From: Polaribacter atrinae
GTDB taxonomy: Bacteria; Bacteroidota; Bacteroidia; Flavobacteriales; Flavobacteriaceae
Length of the DNA: 64,000 nt
Assembly (NCBI RefSeq): GCF_038023995.1
Contig: NZ_CP150660.1
Location: forward strand, 804,501 to 868,500
Direction of reading: 5' to 3'
A model generated the notes under the pieces. The model had not been told where the DNA came from. It saw only the letters and a program-made list of their open reading frames with translations, and did no database searches. Made by a program: the position numbers and the translations under genes. Positions 46,844 to 55,528 of the stretch are shown in pieces. Within the stretch, counting starts at the first letter, position 1; each line of letters starts with the position of its first letter.

Positions 46844-46927
46844 GGCGTTCCCTTGCAGGTCGGGCTTTCCTTTACAATCTTTTTATTCATACTTCATAAA
46901 AAGGATTTTCAATGCAATCCCTAACGC
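46844..46927. repeat. Dispersed GGCGTT...CCCTAACGC element, copy 2
   Basis: It shares with copy 1 the left end GGCGTT-x-CC, the internal GTCGGGCT, and the right end ATCCCTAACGC. The middle differs and forms an inner imperfect inverted repeat (ACAATCTTTTTA against TAAAAAGGATTT). It lies in the 252-base gap upstream of the DUF349 gene and downstream of aroE. No coding frame is present. Confidence 0.7.
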
Positions 46928-46977
46928 AGCTAACTTGCCATCAATCAGTAAAAACCTGTAATTTTTCTCCTTCTTTA

Positions 46978-47736
46978 TTAAGCTTTATTCCAAATTCTCC
47001 AAGACTCTTCTGCTTGCAATTGCAACATTTCATATCCGTTTTTAATCGTTGCTCCTTGTACTTTCCCTTTTGCTAAAAAAGTAGTTACTTCTGGATTGTA
47101 TATTAAATCGTACAAAAGATGCTTTTCTGTAATAAATTGATACGGAATATCAGGACATTTTTCGGTATTGGGTGATGTACCAACCGGAGAAGAATTAATA
47201 ATAATTTGATATTCTCCCATCACTTCTTCCGTTAAATCTTGATAAGAAATTTCTTTTTTACCGTTCGGATTTCTAGAAACAAATTTAAATTTAATGTCAT
47301 TCTTTTTTAAAGCATAAGCAATCGCTTTAGAAGCACCACCTGTTCCTAATATCAAAGCTCTTTTATGGTGTTTTTTAATCAATGGAAAAATTGATTTTTC
47401 AAAACCAACAACATCAGAATTATACCCTTTTAAATTTCCTCTTTTGGTAAATTTAATGGTATTTACAGCGCCAATTGCTTTTGCCGTTTTATCTAATTTA
47501 TTTAAATACTTCATTACTTCTTCCTTATACGGAATGGTAACATTAATACCACCTAAACTATCTCCTCCTTGTTTTATTACAGCCGGAAAATCTTCTATTT
47601 TTTGAAGATCAAAATTCACGTACTTACATTTTTGCAAATCTAATTTTTCAAACTTTTCTGTAAAATACCCACGAGAAAAAGAATACTCAATATCTTTTCC
47701 TAATAATCCAAAAACTTTATTTTTTCTTTCTCCCAT
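46978..47736 (-). CDS. aroE: Shikimate dehydrogenase
   Basis: The 252-residue protein has the shikimate-binding serines in the EYSFSRGYF segment (Ser19, Ser21), catalytic Lys71 in GINVTIPYKE, and GAVNTI followed by GYNSDVVGF with the conserved Asp. The NADPH-binding motif is LILGTGGASKAIAYAL, and the C-terminal helix has GYEMLQLQAEESWRIW. It reduces 3-dehydroshikimate to shikimate. Its start overlaps the end of the upstream DUF368 gene by 20 bases. Confidence 0.93.
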   Translation of the reverse strand: MGERKNKVFGLLGKDIEYSFSRGYFTEKFEKLDLQKCKYVNFDLQKIEDFPAVIKQGGDSLGGINVTIPYKEEVMKYLNKLDKTAKAIGAVNTIKFTKRGNLKGYNSDVVGFEKSIFPLIKKHHKRALILGTGGASKAIAYALKKNDIKFKFVSRNPNGKKEISYQDLTEEVMGEYQIIINSSPVGTSPNTEKCPDIPYQFITEKHLLYDLIYNPEVTTFLAKGKVQGATIKNGYEMLQLQAEESWRIWNKA

Positions 47737-48724
47737 AAAAATCTATACCTAAAATTAACAAAACACCTAGCACAATATAAAACACAGCTGTCCATGTTTC
47801 TAAATCTGAAAAATTAGGAACAAAACGTTCATAATTTTCAACTATCTTATTTCCTTTTTTATCAATTAAAAAATTACCATGCTCTTGTAAAAACACTGCT
47901 TTTTTCCAAGGCCAAACAATCCCTAACGATCCTGTTATAAAACCTATAATAACAGCATTTACAATTTGATTCCAACGTTTTAACACATATCCTAAAACAT
48001 GACTAATAGAAACCAAACCAAAAGCAGAACCTGCTGTAAAAACACTAATTATTTTTAAATATCTTATTTTTATTGGGTCAGATAAGACCGTAAAATCTCC
48101 TGATAAAACACTAGTAACAACACTGAATAATACGTTTACAGAATCTACCAATAATAACACATAATTACCTAACAGAATTAAGATAAAAGACCCAGAGAGC
48201 CCTGGAAGCGTCATTCCGGAAACACCTATAATTCCGCAAACAAAAACAAACCAAAGATTGTCGTTTTCTGTTGCTGGTGTTAAAAAACTAATACCAATAC
48301 CAATAGAAGCACCAATAATTAAAGACAATATATTTTTAAAACTCCATTCTCCAAAATCTTTTCCTATATAGTAAATAGAGCCAATAATCATCCCAAAAAA
48401 CCAACTCCAAACATAGAGTTCAAAATTAACTAAGAAATAATCTAACACTAAAGAAATACTAAAATAACTAAAGATACTTCCGCCCATTATTAAGAGCAGA
48501 AAAGAACCATTTACATATCTATAAAAACTTTTAAAACGGCCATTTAAAAGCAATTTAAATGCTTTTAAATTTACCTTTCTAAACGAGTAGATTAATTCTT
48601 CATAAAAGCCAAAAACAAAAGAAACTGTTCCGCCAGAAACACCAGGAACTTTATTTGCAGCTCCCATTGCCAACCCTTTTAAGAAAAGGATTAATTTCTG
48701 TAAAAAAGTTCTTTCTATTAACAT
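47717..48724 (-). CDS. DUF368 membrane protein, second of a tandem pair (probable C55-P flippase)
   Basis: The 335-residue polytopic membrane protein has the DUF368 signature MGAANKVPGVSGGTVSFVFGFYEELI near the N-terminus and a second copy of the motif, GMTLPGLSGSFILILLG, in the middle, an inverted-repeat architecture. DUF368 proteins have been reported as undecaprenyl-phosphate translocases (PopT in Vibrio). The gene follows its paralogue directly with no spacer and overlaps aroE. Confidence 0.88.
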   Translation of the reverse strand: MLIERTFLQKLILFLKGLAMGAANKVPGVSGGTVSFVFGFYEELIYSFRKVNLKAFKLLLNGRFKSFYRYVNGSFLLLIMGGSIFSYFSISLVLDYFLVNFELYVWSWFFGMIIGSIYYIGKDFGEWSFKNILSLIIGASIGIGISFLTPATENDNLWFVFVCGIIGVSGMTLPGLSGSFILILLGNYVLLLVDSVNVLFSVVTSVLSGDFTVLSDPIKIRYLKIISVFTAGSAFGLVSISHVLGYVLKRWNQIVNAVIIGFITGSLGIVWPWKKAVFLQEHGNFLIDKKGNKIVENYERFVPNFSDLETWTAVFYIVLGVLLILGIDFYGRKKK

Positions 48725-49648
48725 TTATTTTTTATCAACTGCTAGTCTCTCCATTCCTAAAATAATTATAAAACCTACAACGGCTAATACAATTGCCATG
48801 GTTAATTGTGCATCTCCTTCAAAAGAAAAAGGACTTACACTTTGTTCTTTAAAAGGCACCTCTATTCCTTTAGAATTTGTACGCCATGTTAAGGTTTCTT
48901 TCCAAGGCCAAATTTTATTTAAAGACCCAATTATAAAACCAGTTAAAGCAGCTAATGTTAAATTTTTATAATGTTTAAACAACCATTTTAAAACATGAGA
49001 AAAAGATAATAAACCAATAACTGCACCCGCCATAAAAACGAATATTGTTTTAAAGTCTTTATTATTTAAAGCGTCCAAAACAGGCTTATATGCACCTAAC
49101 AATACTAAAATAAAAGAACCCGAAATTCCAGGTAAAATCATTGCACAAATTGCAATTGCACCTGCAATAAATATAAATAATGAAGAAGAATTTTCTGAAA
49201 CCAAAGGATTTAAAGTAGTGATATAATAAGCTAAGAAAGCGCCTAAAATTAAGACTACAAATGAAATAATATTCCATTTTGTAATTTGTTTGGCAATGTA
49301 AATAATACTTGCTAATACCAATCCAAAAAAGAACGACCATAATAAAACAGGCTCATTTTCTAATAAATATTTAATCACTTTTGCCAAAGAAATAATACTT
49401 ATAAATATCCCTATAAATAAAGATGCTAAAAAATTTCCGTTTAATTGCGTCCAAGCAGCTTTTAATCCGTCTTTTTTCAACGTCTTAAATAATCCTAAAT
49501 TTACGTTGCTAATAGAACCTAATAACTCTTCGTAAATACCAGAAATAAATGCAATTGTACCACCAGAAACTCCAGGTACTACATCTGCTGCTCCCATTCC
49601 CATACCCTTTAAACCAATAATTATATAGTCCTTTATACTTCTGCTCAT
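48725..49648 (-). CDS. DUF368 membrane protein, first of a tandem pair (probable C55-P flippase)
   Basis: The 307-residue polytopic membrane protein has MGAADVVPGVSGGTIAFISG and the internal MILPGISGSFILVLLGAY repeat. It is clearly paralogous to the next gene, and the motif spacing is the same. The assigned role is recycling of undecaprenyl phosphate across the inner membrane (family knowledge). It is the first gene of a three-gene run with its paralogue and aroE. The second paralogue is longer by about 28 residues, mostly in the C-terminal half. Confidence 0.88.
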   Translation of the reverse strand: MSRSIKDYIIIGLKGMGMGAADVVPGVSGGTIAFISGIYEELLGSISNVNLGLFKTLKKDGLKAAWTQLNGNFLASLFIGIFISIISLAKVIKYLLENEPVLLWSFFFGLVLASIIYIAKQITKWNIISFVVLILGAFLAYYITTLNPLVSENSSSLFIFIAGAIAICAMILPGISGSFILVLLGAYKPVLDALNNKDFKTIFVFMAGAVIGLLSFSHVLKWLFKHYKNLTLAALTGFIIGSLNKIWPWKETLTWRTNSKGIEVPFKEQSVSPFSFEGDAQLTMAIVLAVVGFIIILGMERLAVDKK

Positions 49649-49943
49649 TTTTATCTCTTTTTTTAGAAAAACGAAGATAATAGAAATTTGAGAAAAACTA
49701 TGAAAAGAGACCTAATTTAACCGCTTCTTTATGTTGATAAAATTTAATTTACTCCATAAAATTTCATGATTAGAATGTCTGAAATTTACAGAAAGAATAC
49801 GCGGTTTAGATTCTAAGTGAAATCTCATAATATTTTTTATAAAAAAGCACTCTAAATTACATCACTAAATAAAATCGAACTGTGTTAATACTAATTCCCT
49901 AACCATAATATAGCTTATAAAATAATCTAAAGAGTAATCTATG
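49649..49943. other. Intergenic region between the efflux operon and the DUF368 genes
   Basis: These 295 bases lie downstream of the last efflux permease gene and upstream of the first DUF368 gene, all on the minus strand. I see no convincing gene, strong terminator or repeat. A weak -7-like TATCTTCG on the minus strand lies near 49673-49680. Confidence 0.4.
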
Positions 49944-51155
49944 TTATAATGCTTTATTTAAAGCCAATTCCTTTTTAGCTCTTATTTTTAACGAAATAGC
50001 GGCAATTACAAAATAAATGATTGTCAACAACCATAAATGATTCCATTCTTTTAAGACATCTACAAACGAAGCTTCCATTTGTGTTAATTTAACAAAACCA
50101 TTCATACCCGCTGTAGACGGAATGATTTCTGAAATAAATTTATAAAATTTCGAGAATCCTTCAGCAGGAAAAGACAATCCGCTTAACATTAATGACGGAA
50201 TAGAAAGCAATACTAAAAACACAATTGAATCTTCTCTTCTTTTAAAAAAAGAACTGATTGATATGCCTAAAAATACCACTGAAAAGATATACGGAATTAT
50301 AAATACGTAAATGGATAGCAATGAAGAACGTACCGGAATACCAAACAACGTGTAGACAACGCCAACTTGAATAGGAATAATGACAATATAAATTAAAGTA
50401 TATAAACACGCTTTTGCTAATAAAACAGAGAGTACGCCTCCTTTATGTAATATTCTTGGAAATTTTTTATGTGTAGATTTTGCTTCTCGCCTAGAACCAC
50501 TTAAAAGACCAATTCCCATTAATAAAACTAATTGAATAATTAAGGCCGTTAACATCGGTATCAAATAAGTTGCATACCCAGAATTAGTATTAAATAAACT
50601 GGTAGATATCGCTTTTATAGGTGTATAATTTTTCTGAGCTTCATCAAAGGAAACTCCTTTTGCCATTTCTTTTTTAATTGAAATTCCTGCGCTAAAATAA
50701 CCGTTTACTTCAGTAACATCTCCTAAAACACGTTTATAAAACAACATATTAGCAGCATCAGAAAAAGTAGTAATGGTTGTTTGTCTACCGCTTCTAATAT
50801 TCTTTTCAAAACTCTTTGGTACAATAACAATTCCTTGCACTTTTCTTGAGTAATAAGCTACTTTAGCAGCTTCTAAATCTGCAAATGTGGTAATTGTTTT
50901 TGTACCTTCTGTAGCAGCTAACATGGCAATATAATCTCTACTCATTCTAGTACCATCCTGGTTTACAATTGCTACCGGAACTTCTTTAATTACTTGGTTT
51001 GAATATATATATGTATACACCACCAAGATAATAAGCGTTACTGATAAAAAAGTGCTTGCCACTGCTTTGTCCGATTTAATTCCATTCCATTCGGTACCAA
51101 ACGTATGCTTAAATGAGATGATTCCTTTGTAAATAAATTTATATAAATTTTTCAT
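49944..51155 (-). CDS. ABC-2/YhgE-Pip type efflux permease, last gene of the operon
   Basis: The 403-residue membrane protein has one N-terminal helix (about 30-50), a large extracytoplasmic domain at about 55-210 with the Pip/YhgE-like PVAIVNQDGTRMSRDYIAML, then five C-terminal helices ending near residue 390. It is paralogous to the permease upstream. No ATP-binding subunit occurs in this operon. It probably moves small amphipathic compounds to the HlyD/TolC proteins encoded upstream. Confidence 0.82.
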   Translation of the reverse strand: MKNLYKFIYKGIISFKHTFGTEWNGIKSDKAVASTFLSVTLIILVVYTYIYSNQVIKEVPVAIVNQDGTRMSRDYIAMLAATEGTKTITTFADLEAAKVAYYSRKVQGIVIVPKSFEKNIRSGRQTTITTFSDAANMLFYKRVLGDVTEVNGYFSAGISIKKEMAKGVSFDEAQKNYTPIKAISTSLFNTNSGYATYLIPMLTALIIQLVLLMGIGLLSGSRREAKSTHKKFPRILHKGGVLSVLLAKACLYTLIYIVIIPIQVGVVYTLFGIPVRSSLLSIYVFIIPYIFSVVFLGISISSFFKRREDSIVFLVLLSIPSLMLSGLSFPAEGFSKFYKFISEIIPSTAGMNGFVKLTQMEASFVDVLKEWNHLWLLTIIYFVIAAISLKIRAKKELALNKAL

Positions 51156-51157
51156 TT

Positions 51158-52327
51158 TTAAATACTGTGATTAAAGCTTCCTTTTAAAAACAATCTTTTT
51201 AATTTAAGCCAACTTATTGCAATTGGTACAATACATAAAACAACCAAAATAATAATCGATTTTAAAGAATAAAATACAGGAAATCCTCGTTGTGATTGAT
51301 CTAATAATAATTCAAAGAAATGCGTAAATGGAAAAACCTGACTCAACCATTGCAGTACTTCTGGCATTCCAAAAATAGGGAATGTAATTCCTGAAAAAGA
51401 AAGACTTACAGCTCCAAACCCAGAACCAATTGTTAATGCTTCCCTAAAACTACCACTGATAGCAATAAAGAACAAAGCGAATGATTGATTTGCTAAAATC
51501 AATAAAAGTAAACCAACCAAAACTGTTATTTTACTTCCCTCAAACGGAAAATCTTGCCATACGTACATACTTAATAAGGTAATAATACCTACCAACAAAA
51601 ACCATACAGTATAAGGTAAAACTTTTCCTAAAATAATTGCTGATAAACGTCCATTTGTAATATTCAATAACTTATTTCCTTTACTATATTTTAAATCTGC
51701 TCCAAAACAATAAATTGTAGTTAGCATGATAAATAACTGAAAAAACATCGTTAAAAAACCTGTATTCAAATAATACGAATAGTTTGTAAATGGATTTGAC
51801 AATACATGATTGTTCGCCAAAATAGGCTGATAATTTACCAATGCTTGTTGCATGGAAACTCCTTTTTTACGTTGTTTTTCGATATTTATACCTGCCGAAA
51901 TTGTACCAATTACTTTTCTAAATGCTTTATACTCTAATCCTCCTGCCAATAATAAATTACTATTGTATTGGTTGATGATATGTACTTGTTTTCCACTTTT
52001 TAAATCTGCTTCAAAGTTCTTAGGAATTGTAATGACACCATACGCTTTTCCTAAACTAATTAATGCTTCTCCTTTATGCTGATCTAATGGGAAAAAACCA
52101 ATTTTAATCTCTGGCGCTGCATCTAACTGAGCAATTACATTTCTAGAGGTTGCCGTATGATCTAAATCTACCACAGCAACAGGTAAATCTCTCGCAACAC
52201 CTTCACTTAAAAGCGTATTGAAAAACAAAATGGATACAAAAGGCAGTATTATTGCAAGAACAAAAGACGACTTACTGTTAAATAACAGTGCTATCTCTCT
52301 TTTTGCAATCCGTAAAGAGGGTTTCAT
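51158..52327 (-). CDS. ABC-2/YhgE-Pip type efflux permease
   Basis: The 389-residue permease has the same layout as the next gene: KREIALLFNSKSSFVLAIIL first helix, DLPVAVVDLDHTATSRNVIAQL extracytoplasmic strand, and five C-terminal helices. The ATG at 52327 was chosen because it begins MKPSLRIAKREI, one base after the HlyD stop codon; a frame starting at 52354 would overlap the HlyD gene. The two permeases may form a heterodimer. Confidence 0.8.
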   Translation of the reverse strand: MKPSLRIAKREIALLFNSKSSFVLAIILPFVSILFFNTLLSEGVARDLPVAVVDLDHTATSRNVIAQLDAAPEIKIGFFPLDQHKGEALISLGKAYGVITIPKNFEADLKSGKQVHIINQYNSNLLLAGGLEYKAFRKVIGTISAGINIEKQRKKGVSMQQALVNYQPILANNHVLSNPFTNYSYYLNTGFLTMFFQLFIMLTTIYCFGADLKYSKGNKLLNITNGRLSAIILGKVLPYTVWFLLVGIITLLSMYVWQDFPFEGSKITVLVGLLLLILANQSFALFFIAISGSFREALTIGSGFGAVSLSFSGITFPIFGMPEVLQWLSQVFPFTHFFELLLDQSQRGFPVFYSLKSIIILVVLCIVPIAISWLKLKRLFLKGSFNHSI

Positions 52328-52328
52328 T

Positions 52329-53321
52329 TTACTCATTAAATTGAGAATAATCAATTAAAATACTCATTCCAGGTCTTAAATCGACCTCTTTTGTAACTGG
52401 CATCGCTTTAATTTCAAAAGTTCTAATATCAAAATCTCCGGTAGCCTTTGTTGCACTCCAAGTAGCATAATCTCCTAAAGCAGCCACATAGTAAATTTTA
52501 AATTGTACTTTTTTATTCTTTAAAGCAGGAATCGTTGCTTCAAAAGTGCCTTCTTTTTTAAAGTTGAAAAGACTCGTTTCTTTAATGTTTAAGATAGCGT
52601 AACTATTTGTTAAATCTACCAAATGAACCACCGGATAACCTGCTCCAATTAACTCTCCTTCTTCTGGTAAAAAATTAAGAACTTCTGCATCTATTGGTGC
52701 AATAATATTACGCTCATTTTTATAACCTTCTAATTCCGTTAAAGCGCCATCTGCTTGTTTTACCATAGCTTTTGCAGCATCTATATCTTCATTTCTAGCC
52801 CCTTTCATAGCCATCTGATACATACTTAATGCCGCTTCTTGGTCTTTTAAGGCAACTTCTTTTTTTGCAAATATTTCATCTCGCTTTTGTTCAGAAATTA
52901 CACCGTCTTTAAATAAGTTTGCCATACGAGTATATGTTTTATTCATTACATTGGCAGCTGCAGTCGCTTTTTCATAAACACTTTTGGCAGCTCTAATTTC
53001 TTCTGATCTTGCACCATTTTGTGCTTTATTTTTTTGAGCATTTGCAGCATCTCTTAATGCCAAAGCTTGTTGCTCTTTTGCCATAATTTCTGGACTTAAA
53101 AGCGTTGCTAATAATTGTCCTTTTTTAACACTTTGTCCTTCTTTAACTTCAAAAGAATTAATTCGTGTAGGTATTTTAGACGATAAATAAATTTCTTTCG
53201 CTTCTATTCTACCTTGTAAAATAACGGATTTAGGTTTTGTTAAGAACCACACACCTGTAAGTACGATAATTGAAATAATTACCACACCTATTAATGACTT
53301 TATAAATTTTGGATTTCTCAT
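52329..53321 (-). CDS. HlyD-family periplasmic adaptor
   Basis: The 330-residue protein has one N-terminal helix (about 9-27, LIGVVIISIIVLTGVWFLT) and a biotinyl-lipoyl-like strand KEGQSVKKGQLLATL. A long alpha-hairpin follows with Ala/Lys-rich heptads, then the second lipoyl half IIAPIDAEVLNFLPEEGEL and a barrel domain. It is the periplasmic bridge between the permeases and the TolC-like channel. It follows the TolC gene after 7 bases. Confidence 0.88.
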   Translation of the reverse strand: MRNPKFIKSLIGVVIISIIVLTGVWFLTKPKSVILQGRIEAKEIYLSSKIPTRINSFEVKEGQSVKKGQLLATLLSPEIMAKEQQALALRDAANAQKNKAQNGARSEEIRAAKSVYEKATAAANVMNKTYTRMANLFKDGVISEQKRDEIFAKKEVALKDQEAALSMYQMAMKGARNEDIDAAKAMVKQADGALTELEGYKNERNIIAPIDAEVLNFLPEEGELIGAGYPVVHLVDLTNSYAILNIKETSLFNFKKEGTFEATIPALKNKKVQFKIYYVAALGDYATWSATKATGDFDIRTFEIKAMPVTKEVDLRPGMSILIDYSQFNE

Positions 53322-53328
53322 TTTAATA

Positions 53329-54684
53329 TTAATTTTGATTTAAGAAAGAAGCTGTTTTACCTGTAAGTACCATTAACTCTCCGTAAGCTACATTGTACTC
53401 GTATAAGGCTTTTATTTTATGTAATTTAATTTCTGATAATTTTAAAGTTGCATCCACAACCTCTAAAGAAGTTCCCGTTCCTTCTTCAAAAGCACGAGTT
53501 CTCATAAACTTTAATCGGTTTGCCAATGCTTCATCGGTATTTAAACTTTCATACTGCTCCAATTCCTTCTGCATGGTATTGTACAATTTTTCTGTATACG
53601 TTGTTAAATTTAATCGTGCTTGTCTGTCAATTTCTGCTACTTGAGAAATTTTATATTTAGATGCTTTTACTTTATGTTCTCTTTGAAAACCGTTAAACAA
53701 CTCCCACTCTACACCAACACCAACAAACCACTTTGTATCTACTAAAGGTAAATTATCTTTCCAAAGAATGTATTTTCCAGAAACACCAACCTTCGGAAAA
53801 TAATCACTTTTTTCTACATCTATTCCTACTTTTGCCAACTCATAATTTTTTTCAATGATTTTTAACTGTTCATTTGCCGTCAGCATATCATTGGTAAACT
53901 CCTCTAAAGGTTTTACAATGGTTGGTTCTTTAAAATCGCTAGTAAACTCAGAAATGGAATTTACTCCTATTAAGTTTTGAACAGCTGTGGTAGCTAAATC
54001 AACATCTTTTTTAGCACCTAGCAATTCCCTATTTGCATTAGACAGCGATACTTTTGCATTTAATGTTTCTACTTCTGGAATGATACCGTTTTCGAAAAAC
54101 TTCATTGCTTGGTTGTTATGTAACAAAATAACATTGTAAACTTCTTGCCTTAACTGCACCGCTTCTTTGGCTAATTTTAACTTAAAAAAGTAATTTATGA
54201 GTTGTACCGTTAATTGATCTTCCTTTATTTTATGCTTTGTTTCAGACAATGCTAATTTTATTTCTGATGCTTTATTGGCTGCATTTATTTTTCCTCCGGC
54301 ATAAATAGGCATCGATATATCAGCAGTTGCAAAACCTAAGTTTTGTTCTTGCAACGTAAAATCCCAACTACCTAAAACTGCAGCAGGATCTGTAATACCT
54401 AATAAACCACCTACCATATTTCTTTGCTCATTTAAATCTGCAGAAATATCTTTATCTAAATGCATATAAGTACCAGAAACACCTACCGTTGGTAAGCGCA
54501 ACCCTTTTGTAGCTTTATGCTCTTCTTCCATCGCTTTTACTTCAAAGCTAGATGCTTTTACATCTCCATTTTTAGACAACATTAAATCGTATGCTTGCTT
54601 TAATGTAATATCTTGTGCATTTATAAACGTTGATACAAAACACAAAATACAGGAGAATAACACTCCTCTTTTATTCAATTTCAT
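53329..54684 (-). CDS. TolC-family outer membrane efflux channel
   Basis: The 451-residue protein has a signal peptide (KRGVLFSCILCFVSTFINAQ) and two TolC repeats of long helices and strands, for example ITLKQAYDLMLSKNGDVKAS and VATADISMPIYAGG-like and VGVEWELFNGFQREHKVKAS segments. The start at 54684 gives a clean signal peptide; ATG 54711 adds nine residues. It forms the outer-membrane exit duct of the efflux system. Regulation is through the adjacent TetR-type gene. Confidence 0.87.
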   Translation of the reverse strand: MKLNKRGVLFSCILCFVSTFINAQDITLKQAYDLMLSKNGDVKASSFEVKAMEEEHKATKGLRLPTVGVSGTYMHLDKDISADLNEQRNMVGGLLGITDPAAVLGSWDFTLQEQNLGFATADISMPIYAGGKINAANKASEIKLALSETKHKIKEDQLTVQLINYFFKLKLAKEAVQLRQEVYNVILLHNNQAMKFFENGIIPEVETLNAKVSLSNANRELLGAKKDVDLATTAVQNLIGVNSISEFTSDFKEPTIVKPLEEFTNDMLTANEQLKIIEKNYELAKVGIDVEKSDYFPKVGVSGKYILWKDNLPLVDTKWFVGVGVEWELFNGFQREHKVKASKYKISQVAEIDRQARLNLTTYTEKLYNTMQKELEQYESLNTDEALANRLKFMRTRAFEEGTGTSLEVVDATLKLSEIKLHKIKALYEYNVAYGELMVLTGKTASFLNQN

Positions 54685-54711
54685 TGGTTTAAAATTTAAA
54701 TAGACATTCAT

Positions 54712-55296
54712 TTATTTTAAAATTTTTAAAATATTATCAGTTAATTTCTCTACATCATCTATAGTTACTTCTTGTTCACCAAAAATATTTTTTCGAGTAA
54801 AATTGATGTAATCTACCGCATACACTAAAATGTGATAATGCAATTGATAAACTGTTGTGTCTTTTGAAATCTCTCCAGATTTGACACCAATTTTTTTAAT
54901 ACTATTCATTAACTCAGCACTTTTTTCCTTAATAATTTCTGATGCAAAAAAGTTTTCATTATGCAGTAATTGGTAAAAAAACTTCGATGCATTTGGTTCA
55001 TTCAGAAAGTAAGTTACTCTATTTCTAATAAACTCTTCTAATAACGGCTTAATGCTATTAGTATTTATGGTTAATAAAAATTCTAATTCTTTATATAATG
55101 AATTTACTTTATCATGATACAACTCATTAATTAAATCTTGTTTACCAGCATAAGTTCTATATAAATAGCCACCACTTACGTTTGCTTTTTTAGCAATCAT
55201 AGCAATAGTAGTTGCTTCAATTCCATTTTCTACGATGGTATGCATAATAGCATCTTTAATTCTTGCTATTTTATCTTCATCAATTTTACGTGCCAT
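54712..55296 (-). CDS. TetR-family regulator of the efflux operon
   Basis: The 194-residue protein has a TetR helix-turn-helix at about 12-55 (ATTIAMIAKKANVSGGYLYRTYAGKQDLINELYHDKV) and a helical ligand-binding C-terminal domain. It is the first gene of the tolC-hlyD-permease-permease run. An inverted repeat overlapping its promoter suggests it represses itself and the efflux genes. The inducing ligand is unknown. Confidence 0.9.
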   Translation of the reverse strand: MARKIDEDKIARIKDAIMHTIVENGIEATTIAMIAKKANVSGGYLYRTYAGKQDLINELYHDKVNSLYKELEFLLTINTNSIKPLLEEFIRNRVTYFLNEPNASKFFYQLLHNENFFASEIIKEKSAELMNSIKKIGVKSGEISKDTTVYQLHYHILVYAVDYINFTRKNIFGEQEVTIDDVEKLTDNILKILK

Positions 55297-55318
55297 AGTA
55301 TCTCTTTGTTTGAGTATA

Positions 55319-55326
55319 CAAATTTA
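55319..55326 (-). promoter_or_regulatory. Predicted -7 box of the tetR efflux operon
   Basis: On the minus strand this reads TAAATTTG, an exact consensus match, 22 bases before the tetR ATG. Confidence 0.6.
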
Positions 55327-55341
55327 TGAATAAATATTCAT
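55326..55341. promoter_or_regulatory. Putative TetR operator
   Basis: ATGAAT (55326-55331) and ATTCAT (55336-55341) are perfect inverted half-sites separated by 4 bases, followed by another TCAT. The site abuts the -7 box on its upstream side, within the promoter spacer, which suits steric repression. Confidence 0.6.
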
Positions 55342-55464
55342 TCATTTATTATTTATCTATTATTTTTTATTTACATTATTATAAAATCTGAAGAAAAGAG
55401 TATTAAAAAAAGGAAAGAAACAAATTATGAAATTTAGGAAATCATAAAATATAGCACAAAAAAA

Positions 55465-55508
55465 AAAACACTCATTTTACTGAAATAAGTCAGTAAAATG
55501 AGTGTTTT
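55465..55508 (-). terminator. Strong terminator after carB
   Basis: A 19-bp perfect stem (55465-55483 with 55490-55508) has a 6-base loop, and on the minus strand a long T run follows. It lies 20 bases past the carB stop codon. Confidence 0.93.
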
Positions 55509-55528
55509 TAAATATCTAATAAATGTAC

